Shown in pieces: positions 17,095-26,400 of a stretch of DNA of 64,000 nucleotides; positions within the stretch are counted from its first letter, which is position 1; each line of letters opens with the position of its first letter. The notes below the pieces were generated by a model. It was not told where the DNA came from and made no database searches. It saw nothing but the letters and a program-made list of their open reading frames with translations. This DNA is from Hyphomicrobiaceae bacterium (GTDB lineage Bacteria > Pseudomonadota > Alphaproteobacteria > Rhizobiales > Methyloligellaceae), in NCBI GenBank assembly GCA_020637815.1, contig JACKJS010000001.1, forward strand, positions 372,001 through 436,000, given 5' to 3'. The position numbers and the translations under genes were made by a program.

Positions 17095-18312
17095 TTAGGC
17101 CCAGCGTGGCAGCCGCGCCTCGGCCCTCCGCCGTGCCTCTTCGTCGATTTCGAGGACGTCCTCCGCGCTCGTAGGGTTCAGGCCGGTCAGATCCGCGCAA
17201 TCCACCAGAGTGGTTTCGACCAGGCCGGCGATTCCCAAGAACCCTAGCCGCTTCTCGAGGAAGGCCGCAACGGCGACTTCGTTCGCGGCGTTGAGCACAG
17301 CCCCGGCGCTTCCGCCGGAGCATAGCACGTCCTTTGCGAGGCGCAGTGCCGGGAACCGCTCGGGGTCCGGCGCTTCGAAGGTCAGCGAACCTAGTTTCGC
17401 AAGATCGATCCGCTCGTTCGGGACATGCATCCGTTTGGGCCAAGCAAGGCTATAGGCGATCGGTGTCCGCATGTCCGGGCAACTAAGCTGCGCGAGCACG
17501 GCGCCGTCAGTCATTTGAACGAGGCAATGCACGATTGATTGTGGATGGACGAGGACGTCCAGCTTCTCCGGCGGCAGCGCGAAGAGATGGTGCGCTTCGA
17601 TCAGTTCGAGCCCTTTGTTCATCAGCGAAGCGGAGTCGATCGTGACTTTCGCGCCCATGGACCAGTTCGGATGTTTCAGGGCTTGCTCCGGCCCGGCTTC
17701 CGCCATCTGCGCCGCGGTCCATGTCCGGAACGGGCCACCCGACGCCGTCAGGCAAACCGACTCTACGCGGTCGAGCTCTGTTCCCGTCATGGCCTGCAGT
17801 GCGGCGGAGTGCTCGGAGTCGACGGGAAGCAGGGTCGTGCCGTGCCGTGCGACCTCGCTCATGAAGACGTTGCCGCCTGAGACGAGGCATTCCTTGTTGG
17901 CGAGTGCGACCGACGTTCCTTGACGGACGGCCCGGAGGGTCGGTCTGAGACCGGCGACGCCGACAATGGCCGCCATGATCCAGTCGGCCGGACGGGCGGC
18001 GGCGTCGAGCAGCGCTTGCGGACCGGCCGCCACTTCAATCCCCGTTCCCGCCAGAGCCAGCAGCAGGTCCTTGTAGCATTTGGCATCGGCCGACACGGCG
18101 AGTTTGGCGTTGTGGCGCACGGCCAGTTCGGCGAGCCGGGCCACGTTCCTGTTGCCGGTCAGCGCGATCACCTCGAAGGCGTCCGGATCGCGGCCGACGA
18201 GATCGAGCGTGCTCTCGCCAATCGACCCGGTCGCGCCGAGGACGGAGATCCGTTTAGGTCGCTTGGGATCGGAGCGCGGCGTTGTAGCCGGTTGTTTTTC
18301 TAATGGAAACAG
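17095..18312 (-). CDS. dxr: 1-deoxy-D-xylulose-5-phosphate reductoisomerase, probable CTG start
   Basis: Converts DXP to MEP, the committed step of the non-mevalonate isoprenoid route that feeds UppS upstream. The first usual start codon in frame is GTG 18171, but starting there would remove the NADPH-binding GATGSIG loop. That loop is encoded further upstream in the same uninterrupted frame, at 18222-18244 (KRISVLGATGSIGESTLDL). Between it and the in-frame stop at 18331-18333 there is no ATG, GTG or TTG. A CTG at 18310-18312 lies 6 bases after AAGAGG and gives 405 aa, a normal length, so I place the start there. Metal ligands Asp165 and Glu167 are in PVDSEHSA. The cdsA stop is 10 bases upstream. 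Confidence 0.88.
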   Translation of the reverse strand: MFPLEKQPATTPRSDPKRPKRISVLGATGSIGESTLDLVGRDPDAFEVIALTGNRNVARLAELAVRHNAKLAVSADAKCYKDLLLALAGTGIEVAAGPQALLDAAARPADWIMAAIVGVAGLRPTLRAVRQGTSVALANKECLVSGGNVFMSEVARHGTTLLPVDSEHSAALQAMTGTELDRVESVCLTASGGPFRTWTAAQMAEAGPEQALKHPNWSMGAKVTIDSASLMNKGLELIEAHHLFALPPEKLDVLVHPQSIVHCLVQMTDGAVLAQLSCPDMRTPIAYSLAWPKRMHVPNERIDLAKLGSLTFEAPDPERFPALRLAKDVLCSGGSAGAVLNAANEVAVAAFLEKRLGFLGIAGLVETTLVDCADLTGLNPTSAEDVLEIDEEARRRAEARLPRWA

Positions 18313-18322
18313 GAGATGCCTC

Positions 18323-19192
18323 TTACCAGATCAAGAGCCCGGCGCCCGGAGAGACGGGGTTTCGCAAAGCGATGAGAGCCGCCACGACTGCGGCAAGCAA
18401 GAGGCTATCGATCCGGTCGAAAAAGCCGCCATGGCCGGGAATCAACTGGCTCATGTCCTTGATGCCCAAGCTCCGCTTCACCGCACTCTCAAGCAAGTCA
18501 CCCATCTGGCAGGCGAAGGCAAGTGCTAATGCCACGACGGCTAGAGCGGATGCGGAGCTGTTGCCGAGATATTGGGCGAAGGCCAGTCCGATCAGGGCAG
18601 GCACGGTCGTTCCGACGAGGAATCCGCTCCACGTTTTTTTAGGCGAAATGGCCGGTGCGAATTTCGGGCCGCCGAAGGTCCTGCCGCCGACATAGGAGGC
18701 CGTATCGGTGGTCCAGGCGATGACAAGAACGAATAGAACCGCCGTCAGCCCGTAGGAAGGATCGCTGCGCAGCCAGATCAGCGCGGCCGCCGGCAAGGCG
18801 ACATAGGCGAGCCCCGCCGCATCGAGCGTGGCGTTCCACGTGCCGTTTTTCTGCCTGCCCCAAATTGCGATGACGGCCAGTGCCGCGGCCAGCAGGATTG
18901 CGGCTACCACGAATTTGTGGACTGCCACGAAAATCACGAGTGCGGTGACGCAGGCTACTTGCAGGATCGTGGTTGCATCGGCGCCGGTGCCGCGCGTTGC
19001 GGCGCCCCACTCCCACAGCAGCAGCGTCGCCGAGGCGATCACGAGAACGAGGAAGCTCCAGGGGCTCGCCACGAGCGCCGCGAGCGCGAGTGTTGCCAAG
19101 ACCACGGCGGAGACGATGCGGCGCCGTAGCTCTGGAGAGGATTGGTGCTGGGGCGTTGCGTGATTGCCGTTGGTAGGCGCCGGTGAGGTCAC
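18323..19192 (-). CDS. cdsA: Phosphatidate cytidylyltransferase
   Basis: Integral membrane enzyme that makes CDP-diacylglycerol, the precursor of all membrane phospholipids. The 289-aa sequence has about eight hydrophobic helices and the C-terminal CDP-alcohol synthase signature: ESAVKRSLGIKD followed by IPGHGGFFDRID. The start overlaps the uppS stop by four bases (ATGA), and dxr begins just after its stop, so three lipid and isoprenoid genes form a tight unit. Confidence 0.96.
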   Translation of the reverse strand: MTSPAPTNGNHATPQHQSSPELRRRIVSAVVLATLALAALVASPWSFLVLVIASATLLLWEWGAATRGTGADATTILQVACVTALVIFVAVHKFVVAAILLAAALAVIAIWGRQKNGTWNATLDAAGLAYVALPAAALIWLRSDPSYGLTAVLFVLVIAWTTDTASYVGGRTFGGPKFAPAISPKKTWSGFLVGTTVPALIGLAFAQYLGNSSASALAVVALALAFACQMGDLLESAVKRSLGIKDMSQLIPGHGGFFDRIDSLLLAAVVAALIALRNPVSPGAGLLIW

Positions 19193-19944
19193 GCGGTCGA
19201 TCTCGCCGTACGGCCACCGAAGCGCCGATTGCGCCGTTGGAACTCAGCGATGGCAGCCTCGTAATGCGTCTTGTCGAAGTCGGGCCAATAGGTGTCCACG
19301 AAGACGAACTCGGCGTAGGCCAACTGCCAAAGCAGGAAATTCGACAGCCGCAACTCGCCGGAGGTGCGGATAAGAAGGTCCGGGTCCGGCAACCCGTCAG
19401 TGTCGAGAAGGGAGGCAAAGCGCTCCTCCGTCACATCCTCGGGCGCGAGGTCTCCACGGCGCGCAGCCTCGGCAATTTGGCGCCCCGCGCGGACGATCTC
19501 GTCGCGCGCGCCGTAATTGAAAGCAATGGTCAAATTGAGCGCGGTATTGTCCTTGGTGAGTTCGACCGCGTCGTCGAGCATGCGTAGAATGTCGCCGTCT
19601 AGATCCGTGCGCGAGCCAATCACCCGAATCCGTACACCGTTCTTATGAAGCTCGGCGAGGTCGCGCCGGATGAAGCGCCGCAAGAGTCCGAACAGATCGT
19701 GGATCTCCTGCTTCGGGCGTGCCCAATTCTCCGAGGAAAAGCTGAACAGGGTGAGATGTGTGACGCCGAGTTCCTTGGACGCCTCGACGATTTGGCGGAC
19801 GGTCTCGACGCCTTTGCGGTGGCCTTCGACCCGGGGCAAGCGCCGTTCGGCCGCCCAGCGCCCATTGCCATCCATGATGATGGCAACATGACGGGGACCC
19901 GACCGGTCCTCGCTTCCCCATTTGTTGTCTACTACGAGCGTCAC
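19189..19944 (-). CDS. uppS: Undecaprenyl diphosphate synthase (isoprenyl transferase)
   Basis: Cis-prenyltransferase that extends FPP to the C55 carrier for peptidoglycan and LPS. The 251-aa product carries the signature IIMDGNGRWA with catalytic Asp25, then EGHRKGVETVR and the substrate-binding FSSENWARP. Near the end RTSGELRLSNFLLWQLAYAE is recognisable as two neighbouring motifs. It overlaps cdsA by four bases and lies 49 bases downstream of frr. Confidence 0.96.
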   Translation of the reverse strand: MTLVVDNKWGSEDRSGPRHVAIIMDGNGRWAAERRLPRVEGHRKGVETVRQIVEASKELGVTHLTLFSFSSENWARPKQEIHDLFGLLRRFIRRDLAELHKNGVRIRVIGSRTDLDGDILRMLDDAVELTKDNTALNLTIAFNYGARDEIVRAGRQIAEAARRGDLAPEDVTEERFASLLDTDGLPDPDLLIRTSGELRLSNFLLWQLAYAEFVFVDTYWPDFDKTHYEAAIAEFQRRNRRFGGRTARSTA

Positions 19945-19993
19945 AGCCAGTGTCTCCGCAACAAGCCACTATGCATGATATGCAGGGGTGGCG

Positions 19994-20551
19994 TTAGACC
20001 TGCATGATCTCCGCTTCTTTGGTGGCAAGCGCCTCGTCGATTTCCTTGATGACCTTATCGGTCAAATCCTGAACTTTCGTTGCCAGGCCGTGGTGCTCGT
20101 CCTTGCCCATGTCGCCGTCTTTCTCGGCCTTCTTCAGCAGTTCCATGCCGTCGCGGCGCACATTGCGGACGGCCACCCGGCCCTGCTCGGCGTATTTGTG
20201 CGCGACCTTCGCGAGTTCTTGCCGACGCTCCTCATTGAGCTCGGGGATGGGAAGGCGCAAGAGCTGTCCCTCGACAACGGGGTTCAAGCCGAGATCCGAT
20301 TCCCGGATCGCCTTGTCGACCGCCGAGACCTGACTCTTGTCCCACACCTGTACGGTGATCATGCGCGATTCGGGAACGTTGACGGTCGCAACCTGAGTGA
20401 GCGGCATAGGGTTGCCATAGGCCGAGACCATGATGGGATCCAAGAGGCTGGCGCTGGCGCGGCCTGTCCGGAGCCCGCTGAATTCATGTTTTAGCGCGGT
20501 CAGTGCCCCGCGCATCCGCCGTTCGATTTCATCCAAGTCGAAGTCAGACAT
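19994..20551 (-). CDS. frr: Ribosome recycling factor
   Basis: Splits the post-termination ribosome together with EF-G. The 185-aa length is standard. The sequence starts MSDFDLDEIERRM, contains the conserved core FSGLRTGRAS, and has the long helices of the three-helix bundle. An in-frame ATG 21 bases upstream exists, but GGGAAGG before ATG 20551 and the family N-terminus favour the shorter form. pyrH lies upstream in the usual pyrH-frr pair. Confidence 0.97.
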   Translation of the reverse strand: MSDFDLDEIERRMRGALTALKHEFSGLRTGRASASLLDPIMVSAYGNPMPLTQVATVNVPESRMITVQVWDKSQVSAVDKAIRESDLGLNPVVEGQLLRLPIPELNEERRQELAKVAHKYAEQGRVAVRNVRRDGMELLKKAEKDGDMGKDEHHGLATKVQDLTDKVIKEIDEALATKEAEIMQV

Positions 20552-20635
20552 CTTGCCTTCCCTGCATGCCACTGGCCGGACGATCTCCGCCGGATGCGGC
20601 GCATGTTGTTGGCGCTTCCGAGAGTGCCGGACGGC

Positions 20636-21376
20636 TTAGCCGCCGTCTATCGTTGTCGAGGCACCCTGACCTTGTAGTTCAAGAGCCAAGCCACCTTGGT
20701 TCTTGATGGAAAACACAATTATCGGAATCCGGTTGTCCCGGGCAAGAGCGATTGCCGCGCCGTCCATGATCTTGAGATCCTGCTTGAGGACGTCCGCGTA
20801 GCTCAGCCGGTCGTAACGCTTTGCATCGGCAACCTTCTTCGGGTCCGCGCTGTAAACCCCATCGACTTGGGTCGCTTTGTAGAGCGCCTGGCATTCCATC
20901 TCGGCGGCACGCAACGCCGCCGCCGTGTCGGTGGTGAAGAACGGGTTGCCGGTGCCGCCGGCAAAGATCACGACCCGGCCCTTGCCGAGGTGATCCAAGG
21001 CCTTGTCGCGGATATAGGGTTCGCAGACAGTCGGCATTGGGATTGCGGACAGCACGCGGGCGCTCTGCCCTGCCCGTTCAATCGCGGTTTGCAGCGCGAG
21101 CGCGTTCATCACCGTTGCCAGCATGCCCATATAGTCGGCGCGCGCGCGGTCTATGCCGCACTCCGCGGCCATCATGCCGCGAAAGATGTTGCCGCCGCCG
21201 ACCACAAGACAGATCTCCACGCCCATCTGGGCCGCGGCTGCGATGTCCTTGGCAATCGGTTCGATGATGTCGAGATCGATGCCAAAGCCCTTGTCGCCGG
21301 CGAGCGCTTCTCCGGAGAGCTTGACGAGGACGCGCCCATAGCGCGATTTCGCGGTTGCAGACGGTTTGTCCATCAA
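20636..21376 (-). CDS. pyrH: Uridylate kinase
   Basis: Phosphorylates UMP to UDP; the bacterial type is a hexamer of the amino-acid kinase fold, regulated by GTP and UTP. The 246-aa sequence has VLVKLSGEALAG at the N-terminus, VVGGGNIFRG in the phosphate-binding region, and AGGTGNPFFTTDTAAALRA in the acceptor site. It lies between tsf and frr, the canonical order. The gene begins with two adjacent Met codons and either could be used. Confidence 0.97.
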   Translation of the reverse strand: MMDKPSATAKSRYGRVLVKLSGEALAGDKGFGIDLDIIEPIAKDIAAAAQMGVEICLVVGGGNIFRGMMAAECGIDRARADYMGMLATVMNALALQTAIERAGQSARVLSAIPMPTVCEPYIRDKALDHLGKGRVVIFAGGTGNPFFTTDTAAALRAAEMECQALYKATQVDGVYSADPKKVADAKRYDRLSYADVLKQDLKIMDGAAIALARDNRIPIIVFSIKNQGGLALELQGQGASTTIDGG

Positions 21377-21444
21377 CGCAAGGCTCCGGGCACGATTTTG
21401 CGGGACTAGGCCAAAAATTGGCTCGGTTGTTCCGAACCTTGATT

Positions 21445-21472
21445 GGCGGCGACTCGCTGGCGAGCCGCCGCC
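21445..21472 (-). terminator. GC-rich hairpin just after tsf, possible partial terminator
   Basis: The 13-base arms 21445-21457 and 21460-21472 pair at 12 of 13 positions and begin 6 bases after the tsf stop. No T-run follows on the minus strand, so a complete intrinsic terminator is unlikely. It may reduce read-through into pyrH or protect the rpsB-tsf message. Confidence 0.35.
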
Positions 21473-21478
21473 AGAACC

Positions 21479-22408
21479 CTATGCGCCGGAAGCGGCCGCG
21501 GCAACCTCGGCGGCGAAGTCGCTTTCGCCCTTCTCGATGCCCTCGCCGAGAGCAAACCGGTAGAAGCCGGTGATCGTGATGGGAGCGCCGGCGTCCTTCG
21601 CGGCGGCTTCCATGGCTTTGGCGACGGTGTTGTCAGGATCGTGCACGAACGGCTGCTGCAGGAGCACGACCTCCTCGAAGAACTTCCGCAAACGTCCCTC
21701 GACCATTTTTTCGATAACGGCTTCGGGCTTTCCGGACTCCTTCGCCTGCTCGGTGAGCACCATGCGCTCGCGCTCGACCAGATCCTGGTCGAGGCTGTCG
21801 GTGTCGACGGCCTGTGGGTTCGCGGCGGCGATATGCATGGCGACCTGCTTGCCGAAGGCTTTCAGCGCGTTCGCGTCGCCGGTGGATTCCAGTGCGACGA
21901 TCACGCCGATCTTGCCGAGACCGGCAGCGGCCTGGTTGTGCATGTAGCTCGCGACCACGCCGTTGTCGGCGCCGAGATGCGCGGTCCGGCGCAGGGTCAT
22001 GTTCTCGCCGATCGAACCGACCATCTCTTTGAGCGTATCGGCAACGGAGCTGCCGCTGTCGGCGTAGCTTTCCGCGCCGAGCTTCTCGATGTCGCCTTTA
22101 GCCTTGAGAGCCGCGGCCGAGATCGCCGTGACCATGTCCTGGAAGCTGGGATTGCGGGCCACGAAGTCGGTCTCGGAATTGACCTCGACGAGTGCGGCTT
22201 CGGAATCGGTCTCGGCCAGGCCGATCAGGCCTTCGGCGGCAACGCGGCCAGCCTTCTTCGCGGCCTTGGCCAGACCCTTGGCGCGCAGCCAATCGACCGC
22301 GGCCTCCATGTCGCCGCCGTTCTCGTTGAGCGCCGCTTTACAATCCATCATGCCCGCGCCGGTCTTTTCGCGGAGCTCCTTGACCATCGCAGCAGTGATC
22401 GTCGCCAT
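21479..22408 (-). CDS. tsf: Translation elongation factor Ts
   Basis: Guanine nucleotide exchange factor for EF-Tu. The 309-aa protein has the UBA-like N-terminal domain with TGAGMMDCKAAL at residues 17-28, and the conserved TDFVARN motif near residue 80 that contacts EF-Tu. The length and the duplicated core are normal for proteobacteria. It is 47 bases downstream of rpsB in the classic rpsB-tsf operon. Confidence 0.97.
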   Translation of the reverse strand: MATITAAMVKELREKTGAGMMDCKAALNENGGDMEAAVDWLRAKGLAKAAKKAGRVAAEGLIGLAETDSEAALVEVNSETDFVARNPSFQDMVTAISAAALKAKGDIEKLGAESYADSGSSVADTLKEMVGSIGENMTLRRTAHLGADNGVVASYMHNQAAAGLGKIGVIVALESTGDANALKAFGKQVAMHIAAANPQAVDTDSLDQDLVERERMVLTEQAKESGKPEAVIEKMVEGRLRKFFEEVVLLQQPFVHDPDNTVAKAMEAAAKDAGAPITITGFYRFALGEGIEKGESDFAAEVAAAASGA

Positions 22409-22455
22409 ACGTTCCTCTTCGGATTTGGACCGGGCCCGGAGGCCCGGTATTTCGT

Positions 22456-23271
22456 TTACGCGCTTTCCTTCGTCGCCGCTTCGGCGCTTTCGGCCGGTGC
22501 GGCTTCAGCTTCCGGAGCCTCTTCGATGGCCGGCTCGCTCAGGGGCTCCTCGGCTTCCCCGAGATCGATGCCCATGGAACCTTGTCCGCGTCCAATGCCG
22601 TCGATGGCGGCGCGCGCGATCAGGTCGCAATAGAGCGTGATGGCACGGCCGGCGTCGTCGTTGCCCGGAATGGGATAGGAGATACCGTCCGGATCGCAGT
22701 TCGAGTCGACGATCGCGACGACCGGGATCCCGAGCTTGCGCGCCTCGGCGATGGCGATCGACTCTTTGTTGGTGTCGATCACGAAGACGAGGTCTGGCGG
22801 CGCGCCCATGTCCTTGATGCCGCCAAGCGAGATCTCGAGCTTGTCCCGCTCGCGCGTGAGCTGCAGCAGCTCCTTCTTGGTGAGGCCGCGATGTTCCCCA
22901 TCCAAGAGTTCCTCGAGCGCCTTGAGACGCTGGATGGAGTGGGAGATGGTCCGCCAGTTGGTCAGCGTGCCGCCGAGCCAACGATGATTGATGAAGTACT
23001 GGGCCGACGACCGGGCGCCTTCGGCGATGGCTTCGGCGGCTTGCCGCTTGGTGCCCACGAAGAGCACGCGTCCGCCCTTGGCGACCACATCGGAGACCGC
23101 GACCAGCGCCTGGTGCAGCAACGGCACCGACTGGGTCAGGTCGATAATGTGGATGTTGTTGCGGGAGCCGTAGATGAACGGCGCCATTTTCGGGTTCCAG
23201 CGATGGGTCTGGTGGCCGAAATGAACACCAGCTTCCAAGAGCTGGCGCATAGAAATATCGGGCAGTGCCAT
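22456..23271 (-). CDS. rpsB: Small ribosomal subunit protein uS2
   Basis: Component of the 30S subunit needed for S1 attachment and initiation. The 271-aa sequence opens MALPDISMRQLLEAGVHFGH with the conserved HRWNPKM right after. It ends in an acidic Ala/Glu-rich extension of about 30 residues (after residue 240), as in many alphaproteobacteria. AAAAAGGAG stands before the ATG. A clear promoter lies about 135 bases upstream, so rpsB is the first gene of the long minus-strand run ending at lpxI. Confidence 0.97.
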   Translation of the reverse strand: MALPDISMRQLLEAGVHFGHQTHRWNPKMAPFIYGSRNNIHIIDLTQSVPLLHQALVAVSDVVAKGGRVLFVGTKRQAAEAIAEGARSSAQYFINHRWLGGTLTNWRTISHSIQRLKALEELLDGEHRGLTKKELLQLTRERDKLEISLGGIKDMGAPPDLVFVIDTNKESIAIAEARKLGIPVVAIVDSNCDPDGISYPIPGNDDAGRAITLYCDLIARAAIDGIGRGQGSMGIDLGEAEEPLSEPAIEEAPEAEAAPAESAEAATKESA

Positions 23272-23354
23272 GGGACTGCAGACTCCTTTTTCCGGTTTTT
23301 CCGCCGCGGGGCGATGAGAGACCGGCGCGAAGGCCGATCACCGGAGCGAGCGCG

Positions 23355-23371
23355 AAGGTCATAAAGACCTT
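23355..23371 (-). other. Hairpin in the rpsB leader
   Basis: AAGGTC and GACCTT (23355-23360 and 23366-23371) form a 6-bp stem with a 5-base loop in the roughly 130-base untranslated leader of rpsB. S2 genes are often autoregulated through such leaders, but I do not recognise a described motif here. Confidence 0.3.
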
Positions 23372-23406
23372 TGTGACGCTTTTTCCCCGCGTGTGAGATG
23401 GTGCGC

Positions 23407-23435
23407 CTTATAGGGGGCGGACCCGTGCTTGGCAA
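23407..23435 (-). promoter_or_regulatory. rpsB-tsf promoter
   Basis: On the minus strand TTGCCA (23430-23435) and TATAAG (23407-23412) are separated by exactly 17 bases, a good housekeeping promoter. It would give a leader of about 130 bases and drive rpsB, tsf and probably the downstream genes. Confidence 0.65.
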
Positions 23436-23468
23436 GCCCGCTAGGGCCCCGAAATCAAGGGCTCAGGG

Positions 23469-26400
23469 CTAGAGCACGCTGACTTCGCGGACGCCCTCTA
23501 CAAGCTTTAGGGCGCTACGCTGGCGCGGCGTGGAATCGATGCCCTGCGGGAGATCGAACTCCACCTCCTTGCCGTCCACCCGGAGAACGATGCGGAACGT
23601 CCCCTGCCCGCCGCCACCGATCCGTTCGGCAAGCGCGGAGATGGCCTGCGGATCGTCCACCGTGACCTTCATGCCGGAGGACCGCTCCTCGGCCGTGTTG
23701 TCGAGGGACGAAATCCCCTGAATTCGGACGCGCACCGTCTCGCCTTCGGCCTCGGCCTCGACGTCGAGCAGGACCACGGAGCCAGGTTCGAGGAGTGCCC
23801 GCGCCGCGATGAGCGCTTCGGAGAAGATCACCGCCTCGAACTGGCCGGTCGCGTCGGAGAACGCGACGAAGGCGTACGGATTGCCGCTCTTGCCCTTGCG
23901 TTCGCGGGCCGAGAGCACGGTGCCCGCCAGCTTGCCCACGACGTGGCGCATTTGCGCTTTTGCCGAGAATGCGGTCCAGGTTTCGGCGCCGAGGGAGTCC
24001 AGCACGTCCCTATAGTCGTCGAGCGGATGCCCCGTAAGAAAGAAGCCGACCGCTTCGAACTCTTTGGAGAGCCGATCGGTTGGCAGCCAAGGACTTGCGG
24101 GGCGGAGCTCAATCGGCGGTGGAGCCGCGTTGCCGCCTGACAAGAAGAGATCGTTCTGCCCGCCGGCCTTCGCTTCCAGGGCGCTGTTGCCGGCCAAGAT
24201 CATGCGGTCGACGTTTTCGAGCGCGGTCGCGCGGTCGATGCCGAGATCGTCGAACGCGCCGGCCGTCGCGAGCGTTTCCAGCGCGCGCTTGTTGACATGG
24301 CGCGGGTTGAGACGCCGGGCGAAGTCGGAAATGTCGGCGAAAGGACCGTTTGCGGCACGCTCGGCAACGATGGACTCGACCGCCGGGCGGCCGACATTCT
24401 TAAGGGCGGCAAGGGAATAGCGGATCGTGTTCCCATGCGGGACGAATCCGACTTCCGAGTGATTGACCGACGGCTGTTCGAGCTGGATGCTCAGCCGCCG
24501 CGCCTCTTGCGCGAAGCTGTTGAGTTTGTCGGCATTGCCCATGTCGAGGGTCATGGAGGCGGCGACGAATTCGGTCGGATGGTTAGCCTTCAGATAGGCC
24601 GTCTGATAGGCGATCAGGGCGTAAGCGGCAGCGTGAGACTTGTTGAACCCGTAGCCCGCGAACTTCGCCACTAGCTCGAAGATGTATTCGGCGCGGCCCT
24701 TGTCGACACCGTTCGCCACGGCACCCTCGACAAAGCGCTTCCGCTGCTTGTCCATCTCCGCCTTGATCTTCTTGCCCATGGCCCGGCGGAGCAAGTCCGC
24801 TTCGCCGAGCGAGTAGCCGGACAGGACCTGCGCGATCTGCATCACCTGCTCCTGGTAGATGATGACGCCGTAGGTTTCGGCCAGGATGGGTTCGATCATC
24901 GGATGGAGGCTTTCGATCTCCTCCGTGCCGTGCTTCCGGTTCACGAAGGTTTCGATGTTGTCCATCGGGCCAGGCCGGTATAGCGCGACCATGGCAATGA
25001 TGTCTTCGAAACGGTCAGGCTTCAGCTTGCGCAAGGCATCGCGCATGCCTTGGCTTTCCAACTGAAACACACCGACGGTTTCGGCTCGCTGTATGAGCTC
25101 GTAGGTCGCCGTGTCGTCCAAGGGGATCTTGGCCGGATCGATCGTCGTGCCCACGCGCTCCAAGAACTTGCCCGCCATGTCGATGACGGTCAGCGTCTTC
25201 AATCCGAGGAAATCGAACTTCACGAGCCCCGCGCCCTCGGCCCATTTCATGTTGAATTGGGTGGCAGGGAGTTCGGCGCGCGCGTCGCGATAGAGCGGCA
25301 CCAACTCGGTCAAAGGCCGGTCGGCGATGACGACGCCCGCCGCATGGGTCGATGCGTGGCGGTACAGCCCCTCGAGACGCTGGCCGATATCGAGGAGCTT
25401 GGCCACGATCGGCTCCTTGTCGCGCTCCTCTTGGAGGCGCGGTTCGCCGGCAATGGCCTGCGGCAGCGTCACCGGGTTTGCCGGGTTCATGGGCACGAGC
25501 TTGCATAGCCGGTCCACCTGGCCATAGGGCATCTGCAGCACACGGCCCACGTCGCGCAGCACGGCGCGCGCCTGGAGCTTACCGAAGGTGATGATCTGCG
25601 CGACCCGATCGGCGCCGTAGCGGTCGCGCACATAGGCGATGACCTCGTCGCGGCGGTCCTGGCAGAAATCGATGTCGAAGTCCGGCATGGACACGCGTTC
25701 CGGATTCAGAAAACGCTCGAACAGAAGTCCGAAACGGATTGGATCGAGGTCGGTAATCGTCAATGCGTAAGCGACGAGCGAGCCCGCGCCCGAGCCGCGG
25801 CCCGGCCCCACCGGAATGCCTTGGGCCTTGGTCCATTTGATGAAGTCCGAAACGATCAGGAAGTAACCCTGATAGTTCATGCGGGTGATGATCTCGAGCT
25901 CGAACGCGAGCCGTTCCCTGTAGGCCGCTTCGTCGTGCCCCGGTGCTGTCCCGTCCTGCGCAAGACGGTCCTTGAGCCCCTGCTCGGCTTGCCGTTTCAG
26001 TTCGCCCGCTTCCGTTTCGGCCAACGCGCCGGAGGCCTCGCCGCCGGACAGGAAGGCCGGCAGGATGGGACTATGTTTCTTCGGCCGGTAGGCGCAGCGC
26101 CGTGCGATCTCGGCGGTATTCTCGATCGCCTCCGGCAGGTCCGCGAACAGCGCGCGCATCTCATTCGCCGGCTTGAAATAGTGCTCGGGGCTTAGCCGCC
26201 GCCGTTCGTCGACAGCGACATAGCTTCCTTGCGCGATGCAGATCAGGGCGTCATGGGCTTCGAAGTCGGATGCTGCCGCGAAGAACGGTTCATTGGTAGC
26301 GACAAGGGGAATGTCGCGCTCATAGGCCAGTTGGACGAGCTGCTGCTCAACCGCTTTTTCTTGCGCTAAACCATGACGTTGTAGCTCGATATAGAACCTG

